Position numbers and translations under genes: made by a program. Source: Paracamarosporium sp. OC-R06-R3 (Eukaryota; Ascomycota; Dothideomycetes; Pleosporales; Didymosphaeriaceae). Taken from it: DNA of 64,000 nucleotides. The notes under the pieces are model-generated. The model ran no database searches, had not been told where the DNA came from, and saw only the letters and a program-made list of their open reading frames with translations. The stretch spans positions 186,001-250,000 of the forward strand of contig JACVRA010000024.1 of NCBI GenBank assembly GCA_019828545.1, written 5' to 3'. Shown here one piece after another: positions 32,336 to 43,333 of the stretch (position 1 is the stretch's first letter; each line of letters starts with the position of its first letter).

Positions 32336-34915
32336 TCAGATCATAATGTATTCCCCGTCAACGCGGTCCATAGCTTTTCTCCACCGAAACGCCTGCTGCG
32401 GTGCGCCAAACCCCCCCTGCCATTGAGGCTGTGTCTCTGCTTCACCGCGCTCGTGCTCGACGTCGCCCCGCCAGACCTTCTCCAGCACCTCCAGCCCACT
32501 GAGATTGTTGAAGAAGCCGCTCTCGCGTTGGATCTCGACGCACCGCTGTCGCACAATGGCGCGGTGTTCCGACTCCACGCACTCGGTGCCGATGAGAAAC
32601 AGTGGCCAGAGCAGGAACTTGTTGACGCAGCTCGTGATGCCAATCTGCGAAATGTGGAAGAGTCCTTGCGACACCAGGCTCTGGAAATTGAGCGCGCTTG
32701 ACGAGAGCGTAGGATGCGCTAGGCGTTCGGTATACAGCAGAGCTGCATATCGGAAGCTTTCGCTCATGTGAAGCATTGCGGTGTCTGCAGGGGAGAGTGC
32801 TAGTCCAGACATGCCCGATTGAGCATGTCCGATGGCACGCTCAAACTCCCACTCCTGTAGTCGGACGCGGACGTCGTGCCATTCCTCCCAGAATTCAGAG
32901 CGCTGATCTTCGGTATCGGAGCTCATCGGGTCGCCTGATTCGCGCATCGCAGGCCGCCATCCGTTGCCGTCGATGTTGCTGAATGTGAACGGATACGTGT
33001 CTCTTCTTCTCAGCCGCGGTGAAGCGTGCGGTGTAGTGTCATTTTCTCGAACAGGACGATTTTGACTTAGCAGATTCAGTCTACCAAGTCTAGCAATGAG
33101 TTTGAAAAGACGCCCTTCGCACCCTGAAAGATGCTCCGATGCTCCCAAGTTTGCCGTAAGATTCATCATATCTAGGGAATCACCCTGTACCTCCATTTCC
33201 CTGTCATTAACCGCGCTCGTAAGGACGTCAAACCAAGTAAAGAAAAATTCAATCCAATCAATGAAATCTGAGTGTACTGTCCTATCGCGCATGCTCAAGA
33301 GCTTCTGTACGCCAGCCAGTTGCGTTCTGAACTTTGTGAAGCCAGAATCACAGACATGGAAGAGGCATAGGATGAGGAGAGTTGCAAGGACACTGTCATC
33401 TTGGGCGCCCTGTGGATCAACCAGTTTCTGGTTGAGGAGGCTGATAGACTGGGCCTTGAAGTGCTTTTCCTCGTCGGATGGCTCGCCGTGCATCTCACGC
33501 AGTTCCCACGTTGTCATCTGAGAAAATGCATGCTCCGGCAGCAGCCCGTAGTCTTGAACGTAGCTCAACCGCCTTCCCTCGATACCACCACGCATGCGCA
33601 AGTTGTTGGTAGCCAGCGCCGCGATTGCATTCCGGAGACCCTCGCTTCTCATGGCTAGCGGCATTACATGCATCCGGTAGGGATTTGCTGTATCCTCACC
33701 AGCCACGAGAACCTGGGATATAAACTTGTCGTAGTAGTCCAGCAGGTATAGCATCCGCGGGGAAAGGTGGGAAGCGGTGGAAAGACTCTGAGGAATGAAA
33801 GTGGTGAGCGCGGATTCGTCAATAACAAAGGGGCCAGAACCAATGGAAGACGTACCCTCCGAGGGGAGATAGGAAAAACCAGGCTGAGACAATCCGCCAA
33901 GACTTGAACTCATTTCTCCCTCAATAAAAATATCTGGAAAGGCTGGCGGGCCCATGCTCTGTTGAGCAGAGCTGACCTCGTTGTAATCTTGCACGCTCTG
34001 ATCAGAGCTGATACTGGAGCTGACATCATCGGCGATGGGTAGAGCATGTTGGTTCGAGTGATATCGGATGTGGTCCATGTTATGCATGGAATTTTGGTCG
34101 TGATACGTTATATTTGAAAATCGAGGTACGGAAGAGTCGACGAAAGGATACTCATCGGCAGGCGTACGAGGGTATTCGCCCGGTGAGGGAAAATCACTCT
34201 CTCCGTAGCTGCCAAGAGAAGCCGACGATGCTGAGAGGCCATTGTCTTCGTATGGAACAGCAAGGGATGTGTGCAGTCTCTGCAGAGGACCTTGGTGCAG
34301 GTGAGGTCTGCGCAATTTGGATGAATGCGGGTGAAACGGATCCACATGCTCCCCGTAACCTGGAACAGCAAAGCCCATTGGAGTGGTGGGAGAGGGGATT
34401 GGGATCGGACTCGTTGGGCCAAAATACTGGTACTCTTGGGGCCCGGAGAATGCATTTGGGCTGGTTGGGCTGGTTGGAGAGCGGATACCATAGTCGATAC
34501 TGCCTCGAGTCTCTAGTCTCGAAGGACTTTGCTGCGTGGTAGCAGTTGCTGCATTAGCAACGGTGGCGGTGGTCGTCTGGGTTTTTGAGTCGCGTGTGGT
34601 GCTAGCGTTCTGGGTAGACGATTTGGCTACGGGTAAAGACATGCCTCGAAGCTTTCCGCGGCTGGCAACCCCAACACCCCACGTCAGTGTTGTTCGGTAC
34701 CCTGAGCATTCTTTCCCGAGCTCAATGCACTGCCCGCAGTAGGGTCGTCGACGATCGCATTTGGCTCCACGTTTCCGGCAAGCAAAGCAATCTTCACTGG
34801 CGCCGGTTGCAGGTGCTCTTCTTCTCCGCTTCCTGGGCGCGGCGGCGGTGTTGTTGGTGGTGTTTTCGGGTTTCTGGGCGTCGGTGACCTGGGTGGCGTT
34901 TGTCGACATGGCCAT
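32336..34915 (-). CDS. Zn2Cys6 transcription factor with fungal-specific regulatory domain
   Basis: Intronless, 859 residues from the ATG at 34915. A longer open frame upstream has no better start. After a basic patch PRKRRRRAP the zinc cluster runs from Cys43 to Cys70 with CFACRKRGAKC and CGQCIELGKEC, all six cysteines present. A long Ser/Thr/Pro/Gln-rich region follows (about 90-360), then a helical regulatory domain starting LSPRMLYLLDYYDKFISQVLV, typical of the Fungal_trans_2 (DUF3468) class. It is expected to bind CGG-containing DNA sites as a dimer in the nucleus. Its targets are not indicated by the neighbours. A gene-free 6.5 kb lies upstream. Confidence 0.92.
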   Translation of the reverse strand: MAMSTNATQVTDAQKPENTTNNTAAAPRKRRRRAPATGASEDCFACRKRGAKCDRRRPYCGQCIELGKECSGYRTTLTWGVGVASRGKLRGMSLPVAKSSTQNASTTRDSKTQTTTATVANAATATTQQSPSRLETRGSIDYGIRSPTSPTSPNAFSGPQEYQYFGPTSPIPIPSPTTPMGFAVPGYGEHVDPFHPHSSKLRRPHLHQGPLQRLHTSLAVPYEDNGLSASSASLGSYGESDFPSPGEYPRTPADEYPFVDSSVPRFSNITYHDQNSMHNMDHIRYHSNQHALPIADDVSSSISSDQSVQDYNEVSSAQQSMGPPAFPDIFIEGEMSSSLGGLSQPGFSYLPSEGTSSIGSGPFVIDESALTTFIPQSLSTASHLSPRMLYLLDYYDKFISQVLVAGEDTANPYRMHVMPLAMRSEGLRNAIAALATNNLRMRGGIEGRRLSYVQDYGLLPEHAFSQMTTWELREMHGEPSDEEKHFKAQSISLLNQKLVDPQGAQDDSVLATLLILCLFHVCDSGFTKFRTQLAGVQKLLSMRDRTVHSDFIDWIEFFFTWFDVLTSAVNDREMEVQGDSLDMMNLTANLGASEHLSGCEGRLFKLIARLGRLNLLSQNRPVRENDTTPHASPRLRRRDTYPFTFSNIDGNGWRPAMRESGDPMSSDTEDQRSEFWEEWHDVRVRLQEWEFERAIGHAQSGMSGLALSPADTAMLHMSESFRYAALLYTERLAHPTLSSSALNFQSLVSQGLFHISQIGITSCVNKFLLWPLFLIGTECVESEHRAIVRQRCVEIQRESGFFNNLSGLEVLEKVWRGDVEHERGEAETQPQWQGGFGAPQQAFRWRKAMDRVDGEYIMI

Positions 34916-37850
34916 GATGTAGGTATAGTATAAGAGGTTGTTGCAGATGTCTACACTGTAGAGGCTGCAAGATGGTTGGACAGTGTAAAGTAGGTTCAAG
35001 AAAGAATAAACAAACGACGAGGGTGAATGCTCAATAGAGGCAAGAAGGCGCGTCCCGTGGGTAATATTTGATCTGAGGGGCGCTTGGTCCCAGATTTGAT
35101 AAGAAGATCAGGACGGGAGACAGGGCAGGCCGCCAAGTGGTTGCATGTTCAAGATGACCGCTGTATCCTAGCGTGCATCCTTTGCCGCGGTCTATGGAGC
35201 AGCTGGGGGTCGAAGGAGTGCTTGAGCTTGAACCTGCCGAAGCTTGGACTCTGGTAGGGGCCTGCTGCAGCTTCAAGGACCTGGTCGCTCGCCACACCCC
35301 ACACATAGCGGCGAATGATCGATTTTTGGCATGATGTTACATCGTTTGGCGACCCTTGAAGATGCACGACGGAGAGGTGGCACAATCCACCAATGGCGGG
35401 CGGGCAGGGCGATCTTGCGGAGGCTAGCTCAGAGGGTGCTGGTGGTCCAAGCCAGAGAAACGGCCTGTTCTGACTTCCGTCGACCGGGGTGCTCATTCGT
35501 CTGCTCGGTCTCTACATGTGCAGCCAGCGCGACGCCAACTCCTGATGGCGCGCTTGCAGGGACGAATGGCGCAGGAAATGGTCATCGGGGCCGACCGCTT
35601 TGGAGATAAAGTTAAGGGTAGCCTGAGCCTCTAGTGGGCGGCCGTTAGAGGCTGCATCGAATCTGTGTGGAAACGGTTCCCACATTCTAGCTGTGCGCCA
35701 GCGAAGCAGCCAAACTTACAAGCATCGGACGCTGTAAGAGCCGCTTGCACGCACGCTTGCCAAGCGGCGGACTCTGGCCAGGGAAAACCCCGCAGAGCGC
35801 ATCAGGCGCGTGCTGCAGCGGCGAGCGAGGACGAGGCCATGCGAACAGCGCGAGGGCCCCGTGGTGCTGCCTCGCGGGCGATGACATCGTGGTGTCGTGG
35901 TGTGCAGCCAGCCGACGGCGGTAGGCGTGCCGTGCCATGGTGCGCATGGGCTGGGATGGTGCGCAAGGTGGACGTCGAGCGCAGAGGCTGGGTGCTTGGC
36001 GCCGTCCAAGGCGCCGGGAGAGAGCAGGATAACGATGAGTGTGCGATATGACCGCCTCCAGATGGGCCCCCCACGCGCCCTCTGCTGCGTGCAAAGGCGT
36101 CGCAATGACCGAAGCCTGCCACTGTCCTCCGTGCGCCGGGCTTGCCGTTGCTCGAGGGCTCTGTTTCCTCTCGACCAGACGGACGGTTTGCTCCCACCAC
36201 GGCCACCACACCACGCCCACCCCAGCGAACCATTGCGCCTCGAGCGCACGTGAGCACGAGTGAGACCTCGTCGGCCATCGGGCCCCTTTGGGACACGCGG
36301 GCGCCGTGGGGCGGCCATATCGCTGATTAGCTCCCTCGACATCACGTCGAACGTGCCCCTCGCTCGTGCTAGCCGTTGTACCTGAACCATCCTCTTGTAC
36401 CTTGCGGGGTAATTCGATGGCTTGAGAGGCGGCCAGGGCTGCTAGTCGTTTCTCCTGCCAGCGCCTGCATTGCATCGTCCGCTTTTCCCAGGCCTGTGCC
36501 GTGCTCGCGCTCGCGCTCGCATCCGTTGCTGATCCTGCCGGACTCGTTATCAGAGCCAGAGCCCAGAGCCTCACGCCAACAACGCGGGGGACGATTTGCA
36601 GCGCATCGGCACGTCGGCACCCTCTAGCCCAAGGGCAACTGATAGCTGTTGGCCTGCCATTTCCCACACTGCGGTCTGGCTATCGAAACGTGTGGCTATC
36701 AAGATGCATCTCCGAGCCAGCGCTGCATTGTTGGGCGCAAGCACATCAGCCATTGGCATATGTCTCGTTTCGTCGTCGGTCGATTGCTCTAGACGCTGTA
36801 GGCTCGACATACAATTTGCAGCGCATCTAAGCGAACGGGCCCGGTAGCTCGAACAAGACTCTGCGCCGGAACATCTCGACGGGAACGCAATATGCCAGAC
36901 TCCGGGACCAGTATTTCCACCAGGAACCTCTGTCTTAACAATAATGGTAGTTTCCATAGTTGCGAGCCGCTCGTCCTGGCGGGAGACTTGGTCCGGCCGT
37001 GTCTTTCCCTAGAGTGACTTTGTGCCGCGGCACATCGAAACCTCCGAAATACCCAGTACGTCGCCGTCGTGCCGAGTGGCTGTCGGTCGTTCCCCGCAAA
37101 TGACGGAACAGCGCGAGACAATGCGCCAGGGGCGCCACTAAACTGCAGAAGCGGTGAAGGCAAACCTTGTGTGGTTCGCGAATCGTGACTGTTAGTCATA
37201 GATGCAGCGCCCTTCGTTGCGCACTTGGACGCCCAAATGTTGTCATTAAGCCTCGGAAGAGTGTCGCCCAAGGCAGACCCTGCCAAGTTTCCCCAGTCTC
37301 CTCGCCGGCCCGACTTGAGCTGAATTTGTGTTTCATCTTTTTGAATTTGATGTGCAATCTTGATAAACTCCCGCCCTAGTGCTGTGCTGTGATAGCACGG
37401 TCAAAGGCTGTGGCTTTAGAGTTTTTTCGCAGGCTCTCGAACCGAGGCTGGCCGTTGGCTTGCTTGGAAGCCGCAAAGGGAGAATCGGGTACGGGCGCAT
37501 TGCTGTATGTATGGCGGCCAAGGACGGTGTGCGAAACGGCTGCGGTGACGACGATGCTGGAGCAGTAGGTTCGGAAGGCATCTACTTCGAAGCGAACGGC
37601 GCAGCGCGTCGCGGGAGACAGATGGTCACCGCTTTGAGGTGAGGTGCGAAGAAGCGTGCTGCTGTAATGCGATGGGATAGAACTCATGAGGCGGAGCGCT
37701 GCGTTCGACAGGAAAGTGGGCAGGCAAGAGCTGGTCGCAACCTCGTGGAAGGTGCGACAGCTGGTGCTGATAAACATACGCGCCAGAACAGCAAGACTGG
37801 GACACGCCCGATATCTATATCGTGAAGCATGGGTCGAAATTTCAGCCACG
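34916..37850. other. GC-rich gene-free interval upstream of the Zn2Cys6 gene
   Basis: The first few hundred bases hold the promoter of the transcription factor. From about 35400 to 37800 the DNA is GC-rich with mutually overlapping open frames (longest about 326 codons at 35687-36667 minus). Their translations are Arg/Ala/Pro/His-rich and show no domain, so they are taken as compositional artefacts. No RNA gene was recognised. Confidence 0.5.
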
Positions 37851-40386
37851 ACATGTCCTTATACATGCCAATCAAGCCTACAATTCGTAGGTTTGATCCA
37901 GTATACTACATGTTAGCCCCAAACTTGGGTTTGGGGAAGTATACCCCAGGACGCGTCATTACCTTAAGCCTAATCAAGATACTTTGCCGCCATCTTACAT
38001 GCAAACAGAAAACCTCCGACCTAGGAAGCCTACAAGTACTCTAGTCAAGCCAGTGGTGGCTGTCGTCATGTCAACAAAGTGCCCGTGGAGACAAAGGGCG
38101 CCGTATATCGGAGGGCGCGAAGTCACGATAACAGACTAGACCTTCGTATTTATCTCGTCAACGACCGAGTCATGGAGCTAAATGGCACCTTAAATTTGCG
38201 AATACGGCCCTTGACTCACCCGATGGATTCTGTCGATCAAAGAGCTTGGAGAATTTCCTGACTCTTGACGAAGAGCATTTAAACGCCCCTCAAGCGATGC
38301 CAGAGAACGACTTTCACCTCAAATGCATACCACAAATGGATATATGCTGCGAGACACCAAACGACAATGACCGTGTTACGAGACGGATACAACAATTTTC
38401 CATCCTAAAAATATTCAGTTGCTCACAAAGTGAGCCTGGATAGCGGGTCCGCTATGGTTTCTTCCCAGCGTACTTTTCTCTGGTATTGGTACGGTGGGTG
38501 GTTGGGACTGTGTTTCTCCAGGTGATCGTTGATTGATTGCAGATATTACATGTACTATGACCACGAAGGGGGTAAATTGTTACGTTTTCCTGGTCGCGTG
38601 CAAGGCCCTAGTAGTACCGCTCCAAGTCAAGTAACGGGATGGATACCCATACAAGTATTACGTTCTACTCCTTTCGTATCGACATCAAGTAAAAGACCAA
38701 TCAACAACTCAGCCATGACTGATGCAATAGACTCTTTCCAATGGATCATGCTGGGTTTTACCTTAGACATCGCTTGTTCCTGTGTGCTGTGGAGCCCCTA
38801 TCCAAGAAAGGTGGGGTTACTCAGAGAACACTGCTACAGAAGAAAGGCAACGTTGTGCATCAGTGCCCCTCTTTGAGTACCCATGAACGAGGAAACGGTG
38901 GATCATTATATAAGTCGAAAGCAAACAGGTGATCTGAGGGATCTTAAGCATTTGAGACTCAAGTTCCATACTGACAAGTGTATGCACTATAACTGTACAG
39001 AAATTCTATACTATCTGAGTAGTGAATAGATGTTTGTGATACTATGGAGAATGACCATTCAGACATCTTAGCCGATGTCTATTCCTCTCACTAAGGCGTC
39101 GTATTAGCTGTGGGAAAGACTATGATTGGTAGGATGAGCAGAAGCTTAGGGATATTGTTCTAAGTTATCTCTACATATTCGTCCGTATCCTTACTACCAG
39201 CCTCCCTGCGACAATACAGGCACTCTAGACCAGTCCTACACGTTAACTAATACAGTTATCTTATATAGGATAGACCCCTAGTATCTAAGATAGTATCAGT
39301 CAACTTCTATACAATCCAAGAAGAAAAGCTGCATTGCTTTACCATTTCAGACATCATCTAATCGATATGGTTAAGGGGTCCGTAACGAACATATCATGAA
39401 GGTTTCTGCAGCTCGAAGAATGAACCACAGAACCAGACATCGAATTGATCATTTTGTTGAGTGCCCCCAAAAAGCCTCGCTACATTCCATGGATCAATTC
39501 GGTCGATAGTATATCAGTCTAGGACAGAAATTACAGCAGCTAACAGAATTAAAATCTTTGCTCTACTAATGTGCCTCTTCATCACAGAATATTGAAACGA
39601 GCAACAAAATTCACGCTATAACTGCGCAGTGACTGCTGGGCAAAAAATGTCTCAATCTGAGGATCAAGATGCGATGGGCTTAACAGTGTGGTAAAAAAAA
39701 GGATGCCTTCCAGCCCAATATCCAACTTACACAAACATGACCGTTATCAAAATTCTCCTGTCAATCGACAGCCAGGTGCTACATCTCATGAATTCTCACA
39801 ATCGAGCTGACAAGGACTGGTTGATTCATCTACAATCAACAATATGTCTCATTTAAGAATACATCACTTGATAATTTCTGCGTTTAGCTTTCTAAACACA
39901 ACATTTCTACTGTTACCATTGACTATACACTATACGTCCGAGATCGCGACGTCAGCTATGGGATTTACTGTGGGATTATGATGTTAAGTACGCGCACTTC
40001 AAGCCGAATATACGGCAAGTAATGATTGCATACTCGATTAAATTATTATGTACAAGAACTGCCATTCCAACCGAATTATCGCCAAATATTTTACAACTTG
40101 TTGGCTTTATTGTATGACTACAAGCAAGCCAACTTCGATGAGAGTATTCATCCCAGAAGGGCGACAGTATTAGGTACCTGCGGAATGATACTGGCACTGG
40201 GGAAATATCGATCAGAAAGACCTGAGGACAATATCTACTCTCTGTTGCCCGTAACATTTTAACGAGTGAAGGACACTCAGATCAATATTGGCACACAAGA
40301 CATACAAGATCGGAACTAGAGGAGAAATAATCGTTTTAAGCGAGAGAAGAATAGCCACGAGCAAGTCAGAAAGAGATACGAGTTGA

Positions 40387-40516
40387 TGTTGGAAGTCTTT
40401 TACTATCGTGTATCTCGATATACCACATATGGTTACGTTGGACCAGAAATATCAAGCAGAGTTTTGACTGCTTCATCAGGTTTTCTTCCAAGGATGCGGG
40501 TTGATTTGAACCAACA
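40387..40516. repeat. candidate solo-LTR-like element
   Basis: A 130 bp segment begins TGTTGG and ends CCAACA, the inverted TG...CA ends usual for LTRs. No target-site duplication is visible and no second copy was found, so chance is a real possibility. Confidence 0.2.
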
Positions 40517-40815
40517 CTCGATCTAAATAAAGGACATGCCAATTAAAAAAGAATTAGAAAGATTTTAAACACAGCGATAATATCTAATCTATCGTTTTCA
40601 GGATAGATTCGGTTGGTTTGAGCATATTTGCCATGCTCTGACCTTAGAATATATTTCCGTATCGAGGGGCTGCTATTCAGATCAATGGGTGATTTTAGCT
40701 ACTGAGCAGCGTTACATTTTTTTTGACTTAATCATGTTAAACTAATCCAGTATGTAGAACTGACCAAGTGGGGAACATGAGAGGTACCGTCCTCCTACAT
40801 CTTTGACAACAGCTC

Positions 40816-40886
40816 GCTGCTGTTAATACTGCTGTTGAGCTGCTATTGATGCTGCTGTTAATGCTGCTGTTAATACTATTATTGAC
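40816..40886. repeat. degenerate (CTG)(TTA)-type trinucleotide repeat
   Basis: About 70 bp of GCTGCTGTTAATACT-like triplets occur in the AT-rich block. Translated on the other strand they give repeated Asn-Ser-Ser units, but there is no supported gene. Confidence 0.75.
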
Positions 40887-41502
40887 ATTTATATCCACAG
40901 GTACTCTAATCCTAACAGTATAATGCCACACGACGCATACAGGTGCGTATCTAGCAGTTGAAAGTCTATAACCTAACGCAAGCGGGTTAATATATACAAG
41001 CGATTCCCACGAAACCACCCACGGTGCTCTCTTAACGTATCAGTGCTTTTCTATTTCTATTGTGGCACTGTTGCTGCCATGCAGAAAGTCTTACCTTATA
41101 CTCCTCTTCAAACCACTTTGGAGAATATAGTTGCGTTGATATGTCTTTTGTTTTGTGTCGATTCGTAGGGGAATTGCCTCCTTTGTTTTTCTGAATACTT
41201 TTTGTACTCAGGTCTATGCTGAATCTTTGTTAAAAACAAAATAACCAGATGATTACGTTGAAAATGCATTTTCGTCATTGGTACCTGCGAAGGCTAGAGA
41301 CACTATGTGACCTTTCTAAACGAGGGTATGGAATACGGTTCATAGACTGAGAGGTGAGTGCGATATGACCTGAATTTGTATGAAGATATTTCTGCACAGA
41401 TAGTGTATCCAAGATTAAATATGTGTTTCTACCTACCTGAAAGGAAAATTAGCCTAGGGTGTTCTACGTTAAAGAAATCTTCGTTAAGCATGAAGTCAAT
41501 AG

Positions 41503-42795
41503 CTAACCCCTCGCCTCTCCATCATTCTCCCGCCGTTCCACCTCTTCTTCTTTATCCCACACCTTGTGACCAGCGACCCACGTTTGCAACACCTCCCCCG
41601 CCTCGTTTAGCACACAGAGATCAGCTCTCCGTCCTTCCCTGAGCACGCCCCTTCCACCGATCCCATCGATTCCCATGAAAGCAGCCACGTTCTCCGTGAC
41701 TGTGCCCACAGCCTCTGCGATGCCGCATCCAGACCAGGACATAAGATTGCGCACTCCCTCTTGCAACGGTATGCAGCCGCCGATAAGCGTGTCGGTACCC
41801 GCAATAGTCGCTCGAGTTCCGGATTTTGTTTGCTCGAAAGGGATTTGAGAGTGACCGGGGTAGGTGCCGTCTGGCAGAGAGGCGAGCTCGATCGAGTCGG
41901 TAATCAGGATTGAGCGTTTGGGGTTAGTGTTGTGAAGAAGGGAGACTGTAGCTGGGTGGAGGTGCTCGCCGTCTGGGATTATGGTGTACCATGGTGCGAG
42001 TGGTTTATGCGTAGTCGGAAGCGATACTAGACCTGCTAGACCTGGGATGCGGGATGCAAATGGTGGCATGGCGTTTAGCGTGTGGGTGAGGCAGGTTGCT
42101 CCGGCATTCAGACCTGCTAGTCCATCCGAGTAAGAGGCTGTGGAGTGGCCCATGGAGACTTTGATACCGGTGGATGTGAGGGCTTCGATGAGAGTCGCAG
42201 AGTTGGGGAGCTCGGGAGCGACCGTGACGAGTTTGACAGCAGATGAAAGGTTTGAGGCTCCGTAGACGGTAGACGGCGAGGTGTCACATATTTGAAAAAG
42301 TGAGGAATTGTGTGCACCTTTCTTGTCAGGGTGGAGGTACGGACCTTCGGTGTGGGCACCGAGAAGGGACGCCGAATTTGGTATATCGCGCGGTGCAAGG
42401 GAGGGTAAGATCTAGCAAGAGTCAGATGCCGTGGATCTTGAACCAGATCCAGATCAATGCACCTTCTGGAATTCCTCTGCCTTGACTGTGGGAATCGTCG
42501 CCCAGAACCCCGTGACACCTTGGGTAGCATAGTACCGTGCAATGCCGTCTACCTTGTGTGCATAGCTCTTTTCATCTTCATAATGTGTGAAATGGAAGCC
42601 GTTCGCGCCATTGGTGTGCAACTCGAGAAAGCCAGGAGCAATGATGTTATCGTCCAAGTCGACCGCCTCGCCGCCAATGTAGCCCTCTCTCTTCAAGATG
42701 GTGCCCGTCTCGTCGGAGATGACAAGGTGGTCTTCGACGAGCTCGCCGGCGAGGGCGTAGCGCGCGTTTGTGAATAGCGTGAACCAGCCCGACAT
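41503..42795 (-). CDS. DAC1: N-acetylglucosamine-6-phosphate deacetylase
   Basis: Two exons, 42795-42463 and 42411-41503, give 413 residues, normal for NagA. The enzyme removes acetate from GlcNAc-6-P, the step before deamination to fructose-6-P in amino-sugar and chitin catabolism. The amidohydrolase barrel shows IIAPGFLELHTNGANGFHF, HTEGPYLHPDKKGAH with the metal-ligand Glu, SMGHSTASY, LTHTLNAMPPF and ILITDSIEL with the catalytic Asp, in the family order. The start is the ATG of MSGWFTLFTNAR; the open frame extends four codons further but only with GTG. It diverges from mug190. No other GlcNAc-pathway gene is adjacent. Confidence 0.95.
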
Positions 42796-43333
42796 GGCAG
42801 GGATCACGTTACAATCTGATGAGAGCGGGATGGAGCCGTGAACTGAGTCGTGCGGGGCGATCGTTCTTGGGATCGGAGCAGGGCTAGGCGATCATGCCCA
42901 CTTTTGTACGCGCGTCGATTGGCCGCGCCGCGTCCCCGCCTTCGTCACTGGCATCGGCGTCGTGGGCTTCAGCTTCGCACTGCCAGGAATTGCGAACGAG
43001 GCCAGCCACGCCTGCTGTCACTGCGGTTCGTCTAGCCTTGTCGCGGCTGGCGGCAAGGCCGCTTGTTGGCGATCGAGGCCCAGTGGCCGCGGGAGCCACC
43101 GTCCTGGTGAAAATGCTGTGGCTTGTCATGACATCACGGTGGTTCCGTAGCCACTTCTTGGGTGCCGCTTTCGCGGCTGCTGCCCTGCTTTTTGGGTGCC
43201 ACCGGCCGGGAGCTCCAGCTTTTTAATTAATCGGATCTACCTCCGTGCTCTGCCTCCTAATAGCATCCACTGTTATACCAGACCAGGGCCTGGTTCTCTT
43301 TGTCTTGTTGAGTCCCCAGGGCACCACGGCACC
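42796..43333. promoter_or_regulatory. DAC1/mug190 divergent promoter
   Basis: This 538 bp region lies between opposed start codons and is GC-rich. A TTTTTAATTAATC stretch around 43210 is the most AT-rich point and a possible core element. No gene inside. Confidence 0.45.

Larger units (their letters stand above)
37851..41502. other. AT-rich degenerate block, possible transposon remains
   Basis: Composition drops sharply to AT-rich after about 37850 and stays so to the deacetylase gene. No open frame exceeds about 115 codons, TA dinucleotides are frequent, and palindromic scraps occur near the left edge (CCTACAATTCGTAGG around 37878, CCCCAAACTTGGGTTTGGGG around 37918). This is how repeat-induced point mutation leaves old transposons in ascomycetes, but no transposase or reverse transcriptase segment was recognised. 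Confidence 0.45.

Noticed and set aside
34916..34999. Extending the Zn2Cys6 protein 28 residues upstream
   Set aside because: The added sequence is hydrophobic and unlike the disordered start of such regulators, and the ATG at 34915 gives a natural start before the basic patch.
35687..36667. 326-codon minus-strand open frame
   Set aside because: Sits in a GC-rich island where several frames are open at once. No domain and no supporting splice sites were seen.
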